Shown: piece by piece, positions 11,101 to 17,894 of the stretch
Layout: each line of letters starts with the position of its first letter
How positions within the stretch are numbered: the first letter of the stretch is position 1
From: an uncultured Spirochaetota bacterium
GTDB taxonomy: Bacteria; Spirochaetota; Spirochaetia; Treponematales; Treponemataceae
Assembly (NCBI GenBank): GCA_944389415.1
Contig: CALXMF010000001.1
Span: forward strand, 248,001 to 312,000
Length of the DNA: 64,000 bases
Reading direction: 5' to 3'
The notes under the pieces: model-generated
The model's database searches: none
What the model saw: the letters and a program-made list of their open reading frames with translations, nothing else
What the model was told of the DNA's origin: nothing
Position numbers and translations under genes: made by a program

Positions 11101-11757
11101 ATCAGCCTTATATGGGGAGTTTATGAAAACGGCAAGCTGCAAAAGACCTTTCGTTACATGGAAGACGGCAGCTTTAATACAGCTGATGAAGAAGAGTATA
11201 CCCTCCCTGACGGAGCAGACATCGGTCTTGTTCATCCCATCGAGTTGGAGGAAGATGTCTTGGAAGCATGGAAACAGCAGCTTGAAGACTATGAAATTAC
11301 CCAGAGCATCGAACAGCTCTCCCGTCCAGTCTACCGTCTCCCGGCGGAACAGGCGCAGGCTGATGCCCTGGAAACGGCGGCAGGGCGTATCCTCAGCGCC
11401 TTGTCCCTCTCTGGCAAGCTTCAGGGGATGGGCTGGTACCGGGGCAGCGTACTGGACGCCGGCTTTTTCCACACCTTCTACCGAGAAGATCCCTCTATAG
11501 GAATCGGCGTGGATCTCAACTTTTCCGGAATCGGTGTAGGCTGTGAGGATGAAGAAATTACTGTCTTTGATGCTGTCTTTTATGATGCCGGAACAGTAGA
11601 CCGGGGCAGCTATTGCTATGATGTGCCCCAAAAGGAACATATTCTTCTTTTGGGACAGGTACCGGCACGCTATTACAGTGAAATAGTCTGGCAGCTGGAA
11701 CGCGCTACCGCTTCCAGTACTCAAACAGATCCTGACTGGCGGAACAAGAAAAACTAA
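8164..11757 (+). CDS. DUF4132 domain protein (YehI/MolR-like)
   Basis: A 1197-residue protein, close in length to E. coli YehI (1210 aa). Residues 1-673 form an alpha-solenoid shared with the upstream paralogue; a further helical segment follows, and the C-terminal region from about 880 carries the DUF4132 domain, including the WGVYENGKL and LVHPIEL blocks. DUF4132 proteins accompany MoxR, VWA, DUF5682 and SWIM genes in many bacteria. In E. coli the old name molR reflected a proposed link to molybdate, which I would not transfer. The gene follows the paralogue after 29 bases, with a leader (AAAATAAAAAAGGAG) nearly the same as that of the paralogue. It is the last gene of the operon. Confidence 0.88.
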   Translation: MNIQPNEPEKPDTLGQLFQLWRLRPANQAIARAYLMDDQAEDKLLSGVKRQIFSLFEWHEQWEINKFLKEITVPAQIEKQSKILRFLWAIGHSTAGFAAIFDYNDITSSNAVSDSTFHQRCEVLGSAAAAAMDAEYAAAVPTGYDQIARLYKLASTTPTVLLEAQKLIADPRNSMADIVITGVLLANTDPAEKEPSLLEKLFGMASTSQWAKVERLLARTDDIVESASGSGLSSADIGNLKCYIHAGDSSAPVPNTQVPTAWQLPEQDIFDSLLANEYAVECMAACIIFGLQHDHRLICALRVLAGLNLCDTLQGILNFLPPEWDISFLDTLLPHIPGGAVTVLRFAAKDLTRRNKEIVQRYYENVDTALQYCNSNEYINLCKLLLKVNNGENSAWMGSLRRFITDIYVKRFMQGPLQTIVHDYLSGQGNFADSMAILNPIHKEFRYIFDIGDILCGYQKVIGWDEFACRWIIISCLTCPGSGVDSSFSSFSSHADMKQNMNTFVNSLIVRGLPMRDCITVLASLYENLYQGSIATIIEEAIQENFVTPAALDVLADAAQNGSSAARILAIKGLDALSADHVCAEGARKALILCAADTSKQVQEVLIECFTNHPDWEQDYLTMLGSKKAAVRSLAIRILAGIDTEKYRIALEGALTAEKNAKVTAQISALLGLSDVTDANEQTTANLIAQTLKGGKKRKVHWLLEQSLPVVHHTDEAQTPATEEQIAALFVAYADLGRMGRSDTAAAIAADLDKKDLEALACEVWELWFKAGAQSKTKWVLPFAAVFGGAAMTPKLIRAINDWPQNARGAIACDAVAALSVSPDPAALVTVDSISRKFKFRQVKAAATAALESAAKELGITTEELADRIVPTLDFAPDGTRIFDYGSRKFIVRLTPSLELVVNTEAGKTVKSMPAPGKTDNTEKATAAYEAYKTLKKQLKTTVTAQRARLELALSAQRCWDSKAWRKLFVENPVMHQFAISLIWGVYENGKLQKTFRYMEDGSFNTADEEEYTLPDGADIGLVHPIELEEDVLEAWKQQLEDYEITQSIEQLSRPVYRLPAEQAQADALETAAGRILSALSLSGKLQGMGWYRGSVLDAGFFHTFYREDPSIGIGVDLNFSGIGVGCEDEEITVFDAVFYDAGTVDRGSYCYDVPQKEHILLLGQVPARYYSEIVWQLERATASSTQTDPDWRNKKN

Positions 11758-11760
11758 GCG

Positions 11761-11809
11761 TTTTCCTTATCCTTGTGTCGCCCCGACAAGATACAGGGAT
11801 AAGGGAAAA
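11761..11809 (+). terminator. long hairpin at end of MoxR/DUF4132 operon
   Basis: TTTTCCTTATCC (11761-11772) pairs, with one bulge, with GGGATAAGGGAAAA (11796-11809), and an inner CTTGT..TCG/CGACAAG stem extends it. It starts four bases after the DUF4132 stop. There is no T-run after the stem on the plus strand, so it may stabilise the mRNA end or act with a factor rather than as a classical intrinsic terminator. Confidence 0.5.
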
Positions 11810-11861
11810 CAAGAGGCAGATACATAATGAGATTTGATATCTGCAAAGGGCGGTCATCCCC

Positions 11862-11911
11862 AAATAAAAATGGTCTTATAAATCATTGTATAACAACGAC
11901 TTATAAGGCCA
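11862..11911 (-). terminator. intrinsic terminator of tRNA-Val
   Basis: Read on the minus strand just after the tRNA, TGGCCTTATAAGTCGTTG pairs with CAATGATTTATAAGACCA around a TTATA loop (all Watson-Crick or G-T pairs) and is followed by TTTTTATTT. It ends the tRNA transcript before it could run into the convergent operon. Confidence 0.8.
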
Positions 11912-11916
11912 CTAAA

Positions 11917-11990
11917 TGGGCAATACAGGATTCGAACCTGTGACACCAAGCGTGTGATGCTTGTACTCTAACCAACTGAGCTAATTGCCC
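11917..11990 (-). tRNA. tRNA-Val(CAC)
   Basis: The minus strand folds into a full cloverleaf: acceptor GGGCAAT/ATTGCCC, D-arm GCTC/GAGT with AGTTGGTTA loop, anticodon stem CAAGC/GCTTG with loop ATCACAC, five-base variable region, and T-arm ACAGG/CCTGT with TTCGAAT loop. The anticodon is CAC, reading the valine codon GUG. The discriminator is A and CCA is not encoded. A strong hairpin terminator follows. The tRNA is transcribed toward the end of the MoxR/DUF4132 operon. Confidence 0.95.
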
Positions 11991-12157
11991 TTATTAAAAA
12001 TATAATAACGTATTTTCATATTCTGTTCAATGGGGTCATTATTAAAATATTCAGAATAAACCTCATAAAATTGTTCAAAGGCTGCCACACAAATTTCTTA
12101 TGAAATGTCTTTAAGTTATATTCTGTTCAATAAATAGGCTTAAAAACAGACTGAAAT

Positions 12158-12643
12158 TTATACACCCCGTTTTGCCACAGCAGTAAGCGTATCTCCCGTA
12201 AGACGGTACACAGTCCATTCATCCTGTGCTGCTGCGCCAAGATTACGATAAAACTGTATAGACGGCTTATTCCAGTCAAGACATGCCCACTCAAGCCGTC
12301 CGCACCCCTGTTCCTCTGCTGTCTGAGCAAGACGACTGATAAGAGCCGTACCAATGCCAAGCCCGCGAAATTCGCTTTTTATAAACAAATCTTCCAGATA
12401 AATACCCGGTTTTCCCAGAAACGTTGAGAAATTATAGAAAAATAAAGCAAATCCGGCAGCTTCGCCGTCAACTTCCGCGATAAGAACCTGTGCGTACCGA
12501 TGTTCAAAAATATTCTGCTCCAGCAGCTCCCGTGTAGCCGTAACCTGTTCTTTCATATGCTCATATTCAGCGAGAGAACAGATAAGTTCCAGTATAAGCG
12601 CAGTGTCTTTTTTCTCGGCTGGTCTGACAGTTATCTCTTTCAT
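12158..12643 (-). CDS. GNAT family N-acetyltransferase
   Basis: A 161-residue single-domain GNAT enzyme transferring an acetyl group from acetyl-CoA to an amine; the substrate cannot be told. The acetyl-CoA binding motif A is visible as RGLGIGTALISRL at about residues 95-107, with ALFFYNFST and YLEDLFI in the preceding strands; the pattern resembles the diamine/spermidine acetyltransferase-like group. A TTGACG-18-TATACT promoter lies so close that only 8 bases separate the -10 from the ATG, with no Shine-Dalgarno, so the mRNA is probably leaderless. The gene is divergent from hrpB, whose promoter lies back to back with this one. Confidence 0.85.
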   Translation of the reverse strand: MKEITVRPAEKKDTALILELICSLAEYEHMKEQVTATRELLEQNIFEHRYAQVLIAEVDGEAAGFALFFYNFSTFLGKPGIYLEDLFIKSEFRGLGIGTALISRLAQTAEEQGCGRLEWACLDWNKPSIQFYRNLGAAAQDEWTVYRLTGDTLTAVAKRGV

Positions 12644-12651
12644 GTTTAAAG

Positions 12652-12681
12652 AGTATATATAAGCATACGCTTACCCGTCAA
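12652..12681 (-). promoter_or_regulatory. promoter of GNAT gene (leaderless architecture)
   Basis: On the minus strand TTGACG (12681-12676) and TATACT (12657-12652) are 18 bases apart. The -10 ends 8 bases before the ATG at 12643. Confidence 0.7.
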
Positions 12682-12693
12682 GTTCTGTACTGC

Positions 12694-12722
12694 TTGGCAT
12701 CTGAGTCTGATTTTATTACTAT
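12694..12722 (+). promoter_or_regulatory. promoter of hrpB (leaderless architecture)
   Basis: TTGGCA (12694-12699) and TACTAT (12717-12722) are 17 bases apart. Six bases separate the -10 from the ATG at 12729, so transcription should start at or next to the A of the start codon. Confidence 0.6.
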
Positions 12723-12728
12723 ACAGGA

Positions 12729-15092
12729 ATGAAATTCCGCCGCTGTGACGCCCTTCAGAATCTCCCTATATATCCCTGCTTGGATAAAATTGTTGATGCC
12801 CTGTATACATCTCCAGTACGTTCGCTGATTCTTACTGCCGAGACAGGAGCGGGAAAATCAACAGCAGTACCAGTTGCACTTCTTGAGTCGTTTTCTGGCC
12901 GTATCCTGATGCTTGAACCAAGACGGCTTGCCGTTCATGCTGTTGCTTCCCGTGTGGCTGAACTGATTGGAGAAAAAACAGGAGAAACAGTCGGTTACAG
13001 AATGCATCTTGAGACAAATGTGGGACCAGACACCAGATATGAAGTAATGACAGAAGCGGTTCTGATTAGAACGCTTCAGCAGGATCCTGAACTGTCAGGG
13101 GTATCTGTTGTTGTTCTGGATGAATTCCATGAACGATCTGTACATGCAGATCTTGTTCTTGCCTTTTTACACGATGTTATGGAGCTGCGCGGCGATCTTT
13201 TTCTTTTAATTATGTCCGCGTCGATTGATGCAGAACCACTTTCGGCATATCTCGGCAGCGCCCCTGTTCTCCATATCAAAGGCAAACGTTTCCCTGTCAA
13301 TCTGGAATACCGCTCTCCTGCAGAATCTGACTGCGCCGTATTCTGCGCCGCTGCGGTCACAGAAGAACTGGTAAACCTCACCGACGGCAGCATGCTTGTT
13401 TTTCTGCCGGGCATCAGCGATATCCGCCGGTGCGAACAACTGCTTTCCGGAAAGATTCAAGCTGAAATTTGTATCCTGCACAGTTCTGTGCCATTTGAAA
13501 AGCAGAAAATATTGTTATCTGCGTCTGCAACCGGCAGACGCGTTATACTTTCTTCCGCTGTAGCGGAAACATCTTTAACAATCCCTGACGTACGGATTGT
13601 AATAGACAGCGGTCTATCCCGTGTCTCCCGCTATGATTCCGCTTCAGGAATGAATACACTGGCAACAGAAACAGAAAGTATATTTTCCGCGCAGCAGCGT
13701 GCGGGACGTGCCGGACGCACCGGGCCTGGAAGATGTATACGCATGTGGGCGGAATATGATAGCCGTATTAGAAATCCGCCGCCTGAAATTCTGCGAACAG
13801 ATATATCAGCTGTTGTTCTGGAATGCGCGTTGTGGGGCGCGATATCTCCTTCCGCGCTGCACTGGCTTACAGTTCCGGCACAGTCTTCATGGCAGACCGC
13901 ACAAACACTGCTCAATACCACAGGCTGTCTTACCACAGACGGCCATATTACCCAGACAGGGAAAAACGCGCTTACTTTAGGTATACATCCCCGCATTGCC
14001 TGTGTCGCATTGCAGGGAACAGAGACAGCGCTCAGGCTTGCCGCCCGGTATGGTGTACGTTCTGCCGTTCCCGGCAACAACCGTGATATACAGCGATTAT
14101 ATGATGATTTAAAAAAACGGCTCAACCGGCTTGATATTAGACCACAGAAATATGCGGATAGTACTGCTGTTCTGCTTGCAGGATTTCCAGACCGGCTCGC
14201 GCGGCGAATATCAGAAGACTCAGCTGAGTATCAGCTGATTACCGGCAGGATGCTGCGTCTTAGAGACGCGAAACCTCCATTTCCGCGCTGGATTATTGCT
14301 GCTGAGGCAGACAGCGGAGAGCGGCTTGGCTGTGTGTACCGTTGGGAAAGTCTTACCGATACAGAAGCGGAACAGTGGGCATACGCTCATGCGGAAACTG
14401 ATACGGAAACAGTATTTGATCGCTCTGAGGCAGGAAAAATACGAAAAACAGAATACACCCGCTGCGGCGCGATAGTTCTTAAGCAGCGCACTTTGCCAGT
14501 ACAGCCGGAAGATATCAGAACGGCAGTCTGCATGCGAGTAAAAACAAACGGATTATCAGCTCTCCCCCTCTCCGCAAGTGCACACAATCTGCTGATGCGC
14601 TGCCGGTTCCGTTCAGCGGTGCTTGGATTAAAAGCGGATACAGACATAGAAAGAGCCCGGCAGGGCGATGAGGCAGCACTTGCCGCCTGTGCAGAGGAAT
14701 GGCTTTTTACGTTCTCCGGATACGGCGATGCACTGACAGAAAAAGGGGTATATGACGCGCTCTGCTGTTTTTTAGATAATCGAATAATAGAACGTGACGT
14801 ACCACAGCAGCTAACGCTCGAAAATGGTAGAATCTGCCGTGTTCTATATGAAGCGCAGCCAGGAGCGATTGGAGGTGTACAGCCGGTAATTGAAATAATT
14901 ATTCAGCAAATATTCGGGTGCCGCCAGACACCTGTTATTCTGGGTAAACCTGTTTTGCTGCGACTTCTCTCCCCTGCCCGGCGGCCGCTTCAGATTACTG
15001 CTGACCTCGCCGGATTCTGGCAAAATACCTGGCCGCAGATTTGCAAAGAAATGAAAGGCCGCTATCCCAAACACAACTGGAATCCAATGTAG
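12729..15092 (+). CDS. hrpB: ATP-dependent helicase HrpB
   Basis: A 787-residue DExH-box helicase, about the size of E. coli HrpB (809 aa). Walker A is TGAGKST near residues 39-45, the DExH motif is DEFH at 131-134 followed by ERS, SAS follows, and the second RecA domain has SSAVAETSLTIP and QQRAGRAGRTGPG. The C-terminal HrpB region is recognisable by LLAGFPDRLARR. The enzyme should use ATP to remodel RNA; the cellular role of HrpB is poorly defined, although in Borrelia the related HrpA controls gene expression. The gene is monocistronic, divergent from the GNAT gene and convergent with hisD, with only 41 bases between hrpB and hisD stops. Confidence 0.93.
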   Translation: MKFRRCDALQNLPIYPCLDKIVDALYTSPVRSLILTAETGAGKSTAVPVALLESFSGRILMLEPRRLAVHAVASRVAELIGEKTGETVGYRMHLETNVGPDTRYEVMTEAVLIRTLQQDPELSGVSVVVLDEFHERSVHADLVLAFLHDVMELRGDLFLLIMSASIDAEPLSAYLGSAPVLHIKGKRFPVNLEYRSPAESDCAVFCAAAVTEELVNLTDGSMLVFLPGISDIRRCEQLLSGKIQAEICILHSSVPFEKQKILLSASATGRRVILSSAVAETSLTIPDVRIVIDSGLSRVSRYDSASGMNTLATETESIFSAQQRAGRAGRTGPGRCIRMWAEYDSRIRNPPPEILRTDISAVVLECALWGAISPSALHWLTVPAQSSWQTAQTLLNTTGCLTTDGHITQTGKNALTLGIHPRIACVALQGTETALRLAARYGVRSAVPGNNRDIQRLYDDLKKRLNRLDIRPQKYADSTAVLLAGFPDRLARRISEDSAEYQLITGRMLRLRDAKPPFPRWIIAAEADSGERLGCVYRWESLTDTEAEQWAYAHAETDTETVFDRSEAGKIRKTEYTRCGAIVLKQRTLPVQPEDIRTAVCMRVKTNGLSALPLSASAHNLLMRCRFRSAVLGLKADTDIERARQGDEAALAACAEEWLFTFSGYGDALTEKGVYDALCCFLDNRIIERDVPQQLTLENGRICRVLYEAQPGAIGGVQPVIEIIIQQIFGCRQTPVILGKPVLLRLLSPARRPLQITADLAGFWQNTWPQICKEMKGRYPKHNWNPM

Positions 15093-15133
15093 ACTTTGCT
15101 GTGTTAGGATGCGGAACCCTTTATAATACGATT

Positions 15134-16456
15134 CTATTCATTCAATCGATATTCAGCCGCGCGGGCATGCGCTGCCAAACCTTCCGCTTTTCCAAGTTCC
15201 ATCGCCGCTGCCACTGATTCACGAACTCCATCAGTACCAATTTCTGCGTACAGTGTTGTGACTGTTTTCAAAAAATGGCGGACAGATAAGCCGCCTGTAT
15301 ACCGGGCAGCACCTGATGTAGGCAGCGTATGATTCAGACCTGCAGCATAATCTCCAAGAACTTCCGCTGATGAATGACCAACAAAGAGAGACCCGTAATT
15401 ATGCAGCATCGCTTCAAGCTCATCCCGGTTGTCTGTTTTACTCATTGCCAGTTCAAGGTGTTCAGGCGCTTTTCTATTTGCTATATCACCGGCGCTCTCA
15501 TAATTACGCGCGATAATAATCAGCCCATTGCGTTCAATACTGCTCCGTGCGGTCTCCGCTGTCGGCAGTGTTTTCAGCTGCTCTTCTATCTGTTCAGCAG
15601 TACGCTGCGCAAGTTCTCTATCGCAGGTCACCATAACCGCCTGCGCATCGCAGTCATGTTCAGCCTGCGCGAGCATATCAGCGGCAACCCAGACTGGATT
15701 TGCCGAACTATCCGCAATAATAAAAACTTCTGTAGGCCCCGCAATCATATCGATACCGGCAGTACCATATACAAGCCGTTTCGCTTCGGCGACATACCTG
15801 TTTCCTGGTCCCGCAATTACATCGCAGCGGGGTATACTTTCTGTACCGTACGCCATAGCCGCCACTGCCTGCGCTCCGCCGCACACATATACATGCTTTA
15901 TACCGCAGATACCGGCAACAGCAAGAATCCCCTCATCAGCCCATGGCAGCGACGGATCTGTAGGATGAGGCCGGGGCGGCGTACACAGTACAATTTCTTT
16001 TACACCGGCGGCAATTGCCGGAGTACACGTCATAATTACCGAAGAAAGCAGCGGAAAACGTCCCGCAGGAACATAACAGCCGGCACGGTCTACCGGGATA
16101 ACTTTCTGACCGGCAAATAATCCGGGCTCTATTTCTACCGTAAAATCAGCAAATGGATCTTTCTGATATCGGGCAAACCGGAGCGCCAGTTCATATGACC
16201 GGCAAAGCGCTTTGTATAAATCAGCGTTTTTTGTGCAGTACAGCCGGGTAATCCGCATCACCTCATCCGCCGGAATTTGAAAAGACTGTAACTCCAGTTT
16301 ATCAAACGAGGCTGTATATTCCCGCAAAGCGGCATCTCCCCTGCTCCGGACATCCGCGATAATTGACGCAACTACGTTGTCCTGCTGAGATTGCAGCCGT
16401 GGGGCAAAAAATGAAGGATCCAGCTGTTCTTCTTCAATAATTTTGATCATAGGCAT
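15134..16456 (-). CDS. hisD: histidinol dehydrogenase
   Basis: A 440-residue NAD-dependent enzyme catalysing the last two oxidation steps of histidine synthesis, from L-histidinol to L-histidine, in the cytoplasm. Visible family blocks are GCYVPAGRFPL, GPGNRYVAEAKR, MIAGPTEV, QAEHD (zinc ligand region), APEHLE with the catalytic Glu-His pair, and the terminal NHTLPTSGAARYTGGLSV. The start could be the ATG at 16456 or the one at 16450; AAGAAGGAA lies just upstream of both. It is 31 bases downstream of the HisA-HisI-HisE fusion and surely co-transcribed. Other his genes (G, B, C, H, F) are not in the window. Confidence 0.96.
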   Translation of the reverse strand: MPMIKIIEEEQLDPSFFAPRLQSQQDNVVASIIADVRSRGDAALREYTASFDKLELQSFQIPADEVMRITRLYCTKNADLYKALCRSYELALRFARYQKDPFADFTVEIEPGLFAGQKVIPVDRAGCYVPAGRFPLLSSVIMTCTPAIAAGVKEIVLCTPPRPHPTDPSLPWADEGILAVAGICGIKHVYVCGGAQAVAAMAYGTESIPRCDVIAGPGNRYVAEAKRLVYGTAGIDMIAGPTEVFIIADSSANPVWVAADMLAQAEHDCDAQAVMVTCDRELAQRTAEQIEEQLKTLPTAETARSSIERNGLIIIARNYESAGDIANRKAPEHLELAMSKTDNRDELEAMLHNYGSLFVGHSSAEVLGDYAAGLNHTLPTSGAARYTGGLSVRHFLKTVTTLYAEIGTDGVRESVAAAMELGKAEGLAAHARAAEYRLNE

Positions 16457-16487
16457 TTTCCTTCTTTAATTTAGATTTATACTGATT

Positions 16488-17777
16488 TTATTTTTTATGA
16501 CGGCGGTCAAGTTCGTCAAAAACTTCTTTCCAAGTGACGCCTTCTTTATACATGAGCACATTCACAAAATACATGAGATCAGCACATTCCCAGACAATAT
16601 TCTCATGTGTTTCAGCCTCAGTAAGCTCTTCCGCTTCTTCTTCTACTTTTTCACGAACAAGTTCATCATCAAGTGTCGCCGTATATGAACCAGGCCGGGG
16701 ATGGGCAAATCTCTCAGCGATAACATCGTAGAGCCGCTGCATTGTAGAAGCCGGCGCAGCCTCACCGGTAAAGCATGTCCAACTGCCAGTATGACATACA
16801 GGCCCATGAGGAATCACCGTTGCAAGCACTGTATCCCGATCGCAGTCAGCCCGCAGACGAATCACTTCAAGAAAATTGCCAGAATGTTCGCCTTTTGTCC
16901 ACAGCACTCCGCGTGTTCTGCTCCAGAACGTCAGTTTACCGCAATCAAATGTTTTCTGAAAAGCCTCTTTGTTCGCGTACCCCATCATCAGTACTTCTCC
17001 GGAAACACTCTGCGCAATAACAGGAATTAAATCAACTTTTTCCCAGTTCAGGCAGCTGATAAACGCGTCTGATAACTGTACAGCCCCTGTATACAGCGCC
17101 ATACCAAGCTGTACATCACAGCCGAGCTTTTCAAGTGCCGTTATTTCTTCTGTTGAAGATACACCGCCGGCAACAACAAGGCGGCAGGAAACAGCGCTGC
17201 GCAGCTGTTTTACCAGCTCCATATCTATTCCCCGCATACAGCCTTCTTTTTCTACACAAGTAAACAGAAGCTCGCTCGCATATTGTTCCGCCGCTTTTGC
17301 GCCCTCAATAAGCGGAATAGCAGTAGTCTGTGTCCAGCCTTTAACCGCGATCATCCCGTTTATAGCGTCAACAGAAATAATAATACGCTGCCTGCCGACA
17401 GCCTGTACCAATTCATTCAGAAGAGCCTCATTCATACAGCCCTGCGCATCAGCTTCTGTATTAAACGCGGCTGAACCAATAATAACCTTTTCCGCTCCCA
17501 GCGCTATTAACTCTTTTGCCTGACGTACAGATTTAATTCCGCCGCCAACCCGCACATTTCCGCCGCGCAGCAGGCGCCTGAGCAGTTCCGTATTTGCTGT
17601 TGTGCCGTCTGAGCCGATATTTCCCAGAGCCGCATCAAGGTCTATTACCGCAACTTCGCCATATGTATCAAAAGAACGAAGTAATGTATCAGCATCATCC
17701 CGTTCCAGTATTTTTTCTCTGCCGTTTTTCAGCTGTACAACTTTACCATCTTTGAGATCTATAGATGAAATAACCAT
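16488..17777 (-). CDS. hisA-hisIE: HisA-HisI-HisE trifunctional histidine biosynthesis fusion
   Basis: A 429-residue protein joining three enzymes in one chain. Residues 1 to about 243 are HisA, the ProFAR isomerase (SSIDLKDGK, RVGGGIKS, SVDAINGMIAVKGW, VAGGVSS). About 248-340 is HisI, phosphoribosyl-AMP cyclohydrolase (TFWSRTRGVLWTKGEHSGN, DCDRDT, PVCHTGSWTCF with the zinc cysteines). About 345-429 is HisE, phosphoribosyl-ATP pyrophosphohydrolase (KVEEEAEEL, ECADLMYF). Together they convert PR-ATP to PRFAR. HisIE fusions are common; a HisA addition at the front is unusual. There is no frameshift or internal stop. The gene heads an operon with hisD, from a promoter whose -10 is 6 bases before the ATG. 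Confidence 0.93.
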   Translation of the reverse strand: MVISSIDLKDGKVVQLKNGREKILERDDADTLLRSFDTYGEVAVIDLDAALGNIGSDGTTANTELLRRLLRGGNVRVGGGIKSVRQAKELIALGAEKVIIGSAAFNTEADAQGCMNEALLNELVQAVGRQRIIISVDAINGMIAVKGWTQTTAIPLIEGAKAAEQYASELLFTCVEKEGCMRGIDMELVKQLRSAVSCRLVVAGGVSSTEEITALEKLGCDVQLGMALYTGAVQLSDAFISCLNWEKVDLIPVIAQSVSGEVLMMGYANKEAFQKTFDCGKLTFWSRTRGVLWTKGEHSGNFLEVIRLRADCDRDTVLATVIPHGPVCHTGSWTCFTGEAAPASTMQRLYDVIAERFAHPRPGSYTATLDDELVREKVEEEAEELTEAETHENIVWECADLMYFVNVLMYKEGVTWKEVFDELDRRHKK

Positions 17778-17783
17778 ACAGTA

Positions 17784-17811
17784 ATTTTAACAAAATTAAA
17801 GACTTATGCAA
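17784..17811 (-). promoter_or_regulatory. promoter of his operon (leaderless architecture)
   Basis: On the minus strand TTGCAT (17811-17806) and TAAAAT (17789-17784) are 16 bases apart, and the -10 ends 6 bases before the hisA start codon. No Shine-Dalgarno sequence is present. Confidence 0.55.
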
Positions 17812-17854
17812 AGTACTTTATCATTGGAGTTCTCAGTCCAGTACTTATTGCAGA

Positions 17855-17884
17855 TTGTTGCAATTCACAGATTTATACTATAAT
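17855..17884 (+). promoter_or_regulatory. promoter of proS, very short leader
   Basis: TATAAT (17879-17884) lies 10 bases before the proS ATG; TTGTTG at 17855-17860 is 18 bases upstream of it. The predicted 5' leader is about 4 nt and there is no ribosome site. Confidence 0.55.
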
Positions 17885-17894
17885 ATGATACACT

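Noticed and set aside
10966-11724. 252-aa minus-strand ORF inside the DUF4132 gene
   Set aside because: It is a shadow of the strong plus-strand coding frame with no family features or ribosome site.
15374-16120. 248-aa plus-strand ORF inside hisD
   Set aside because: hisD is certain on the other strand; the ORF is basic and Arg/Cys-rich, as antisense shadows are here.
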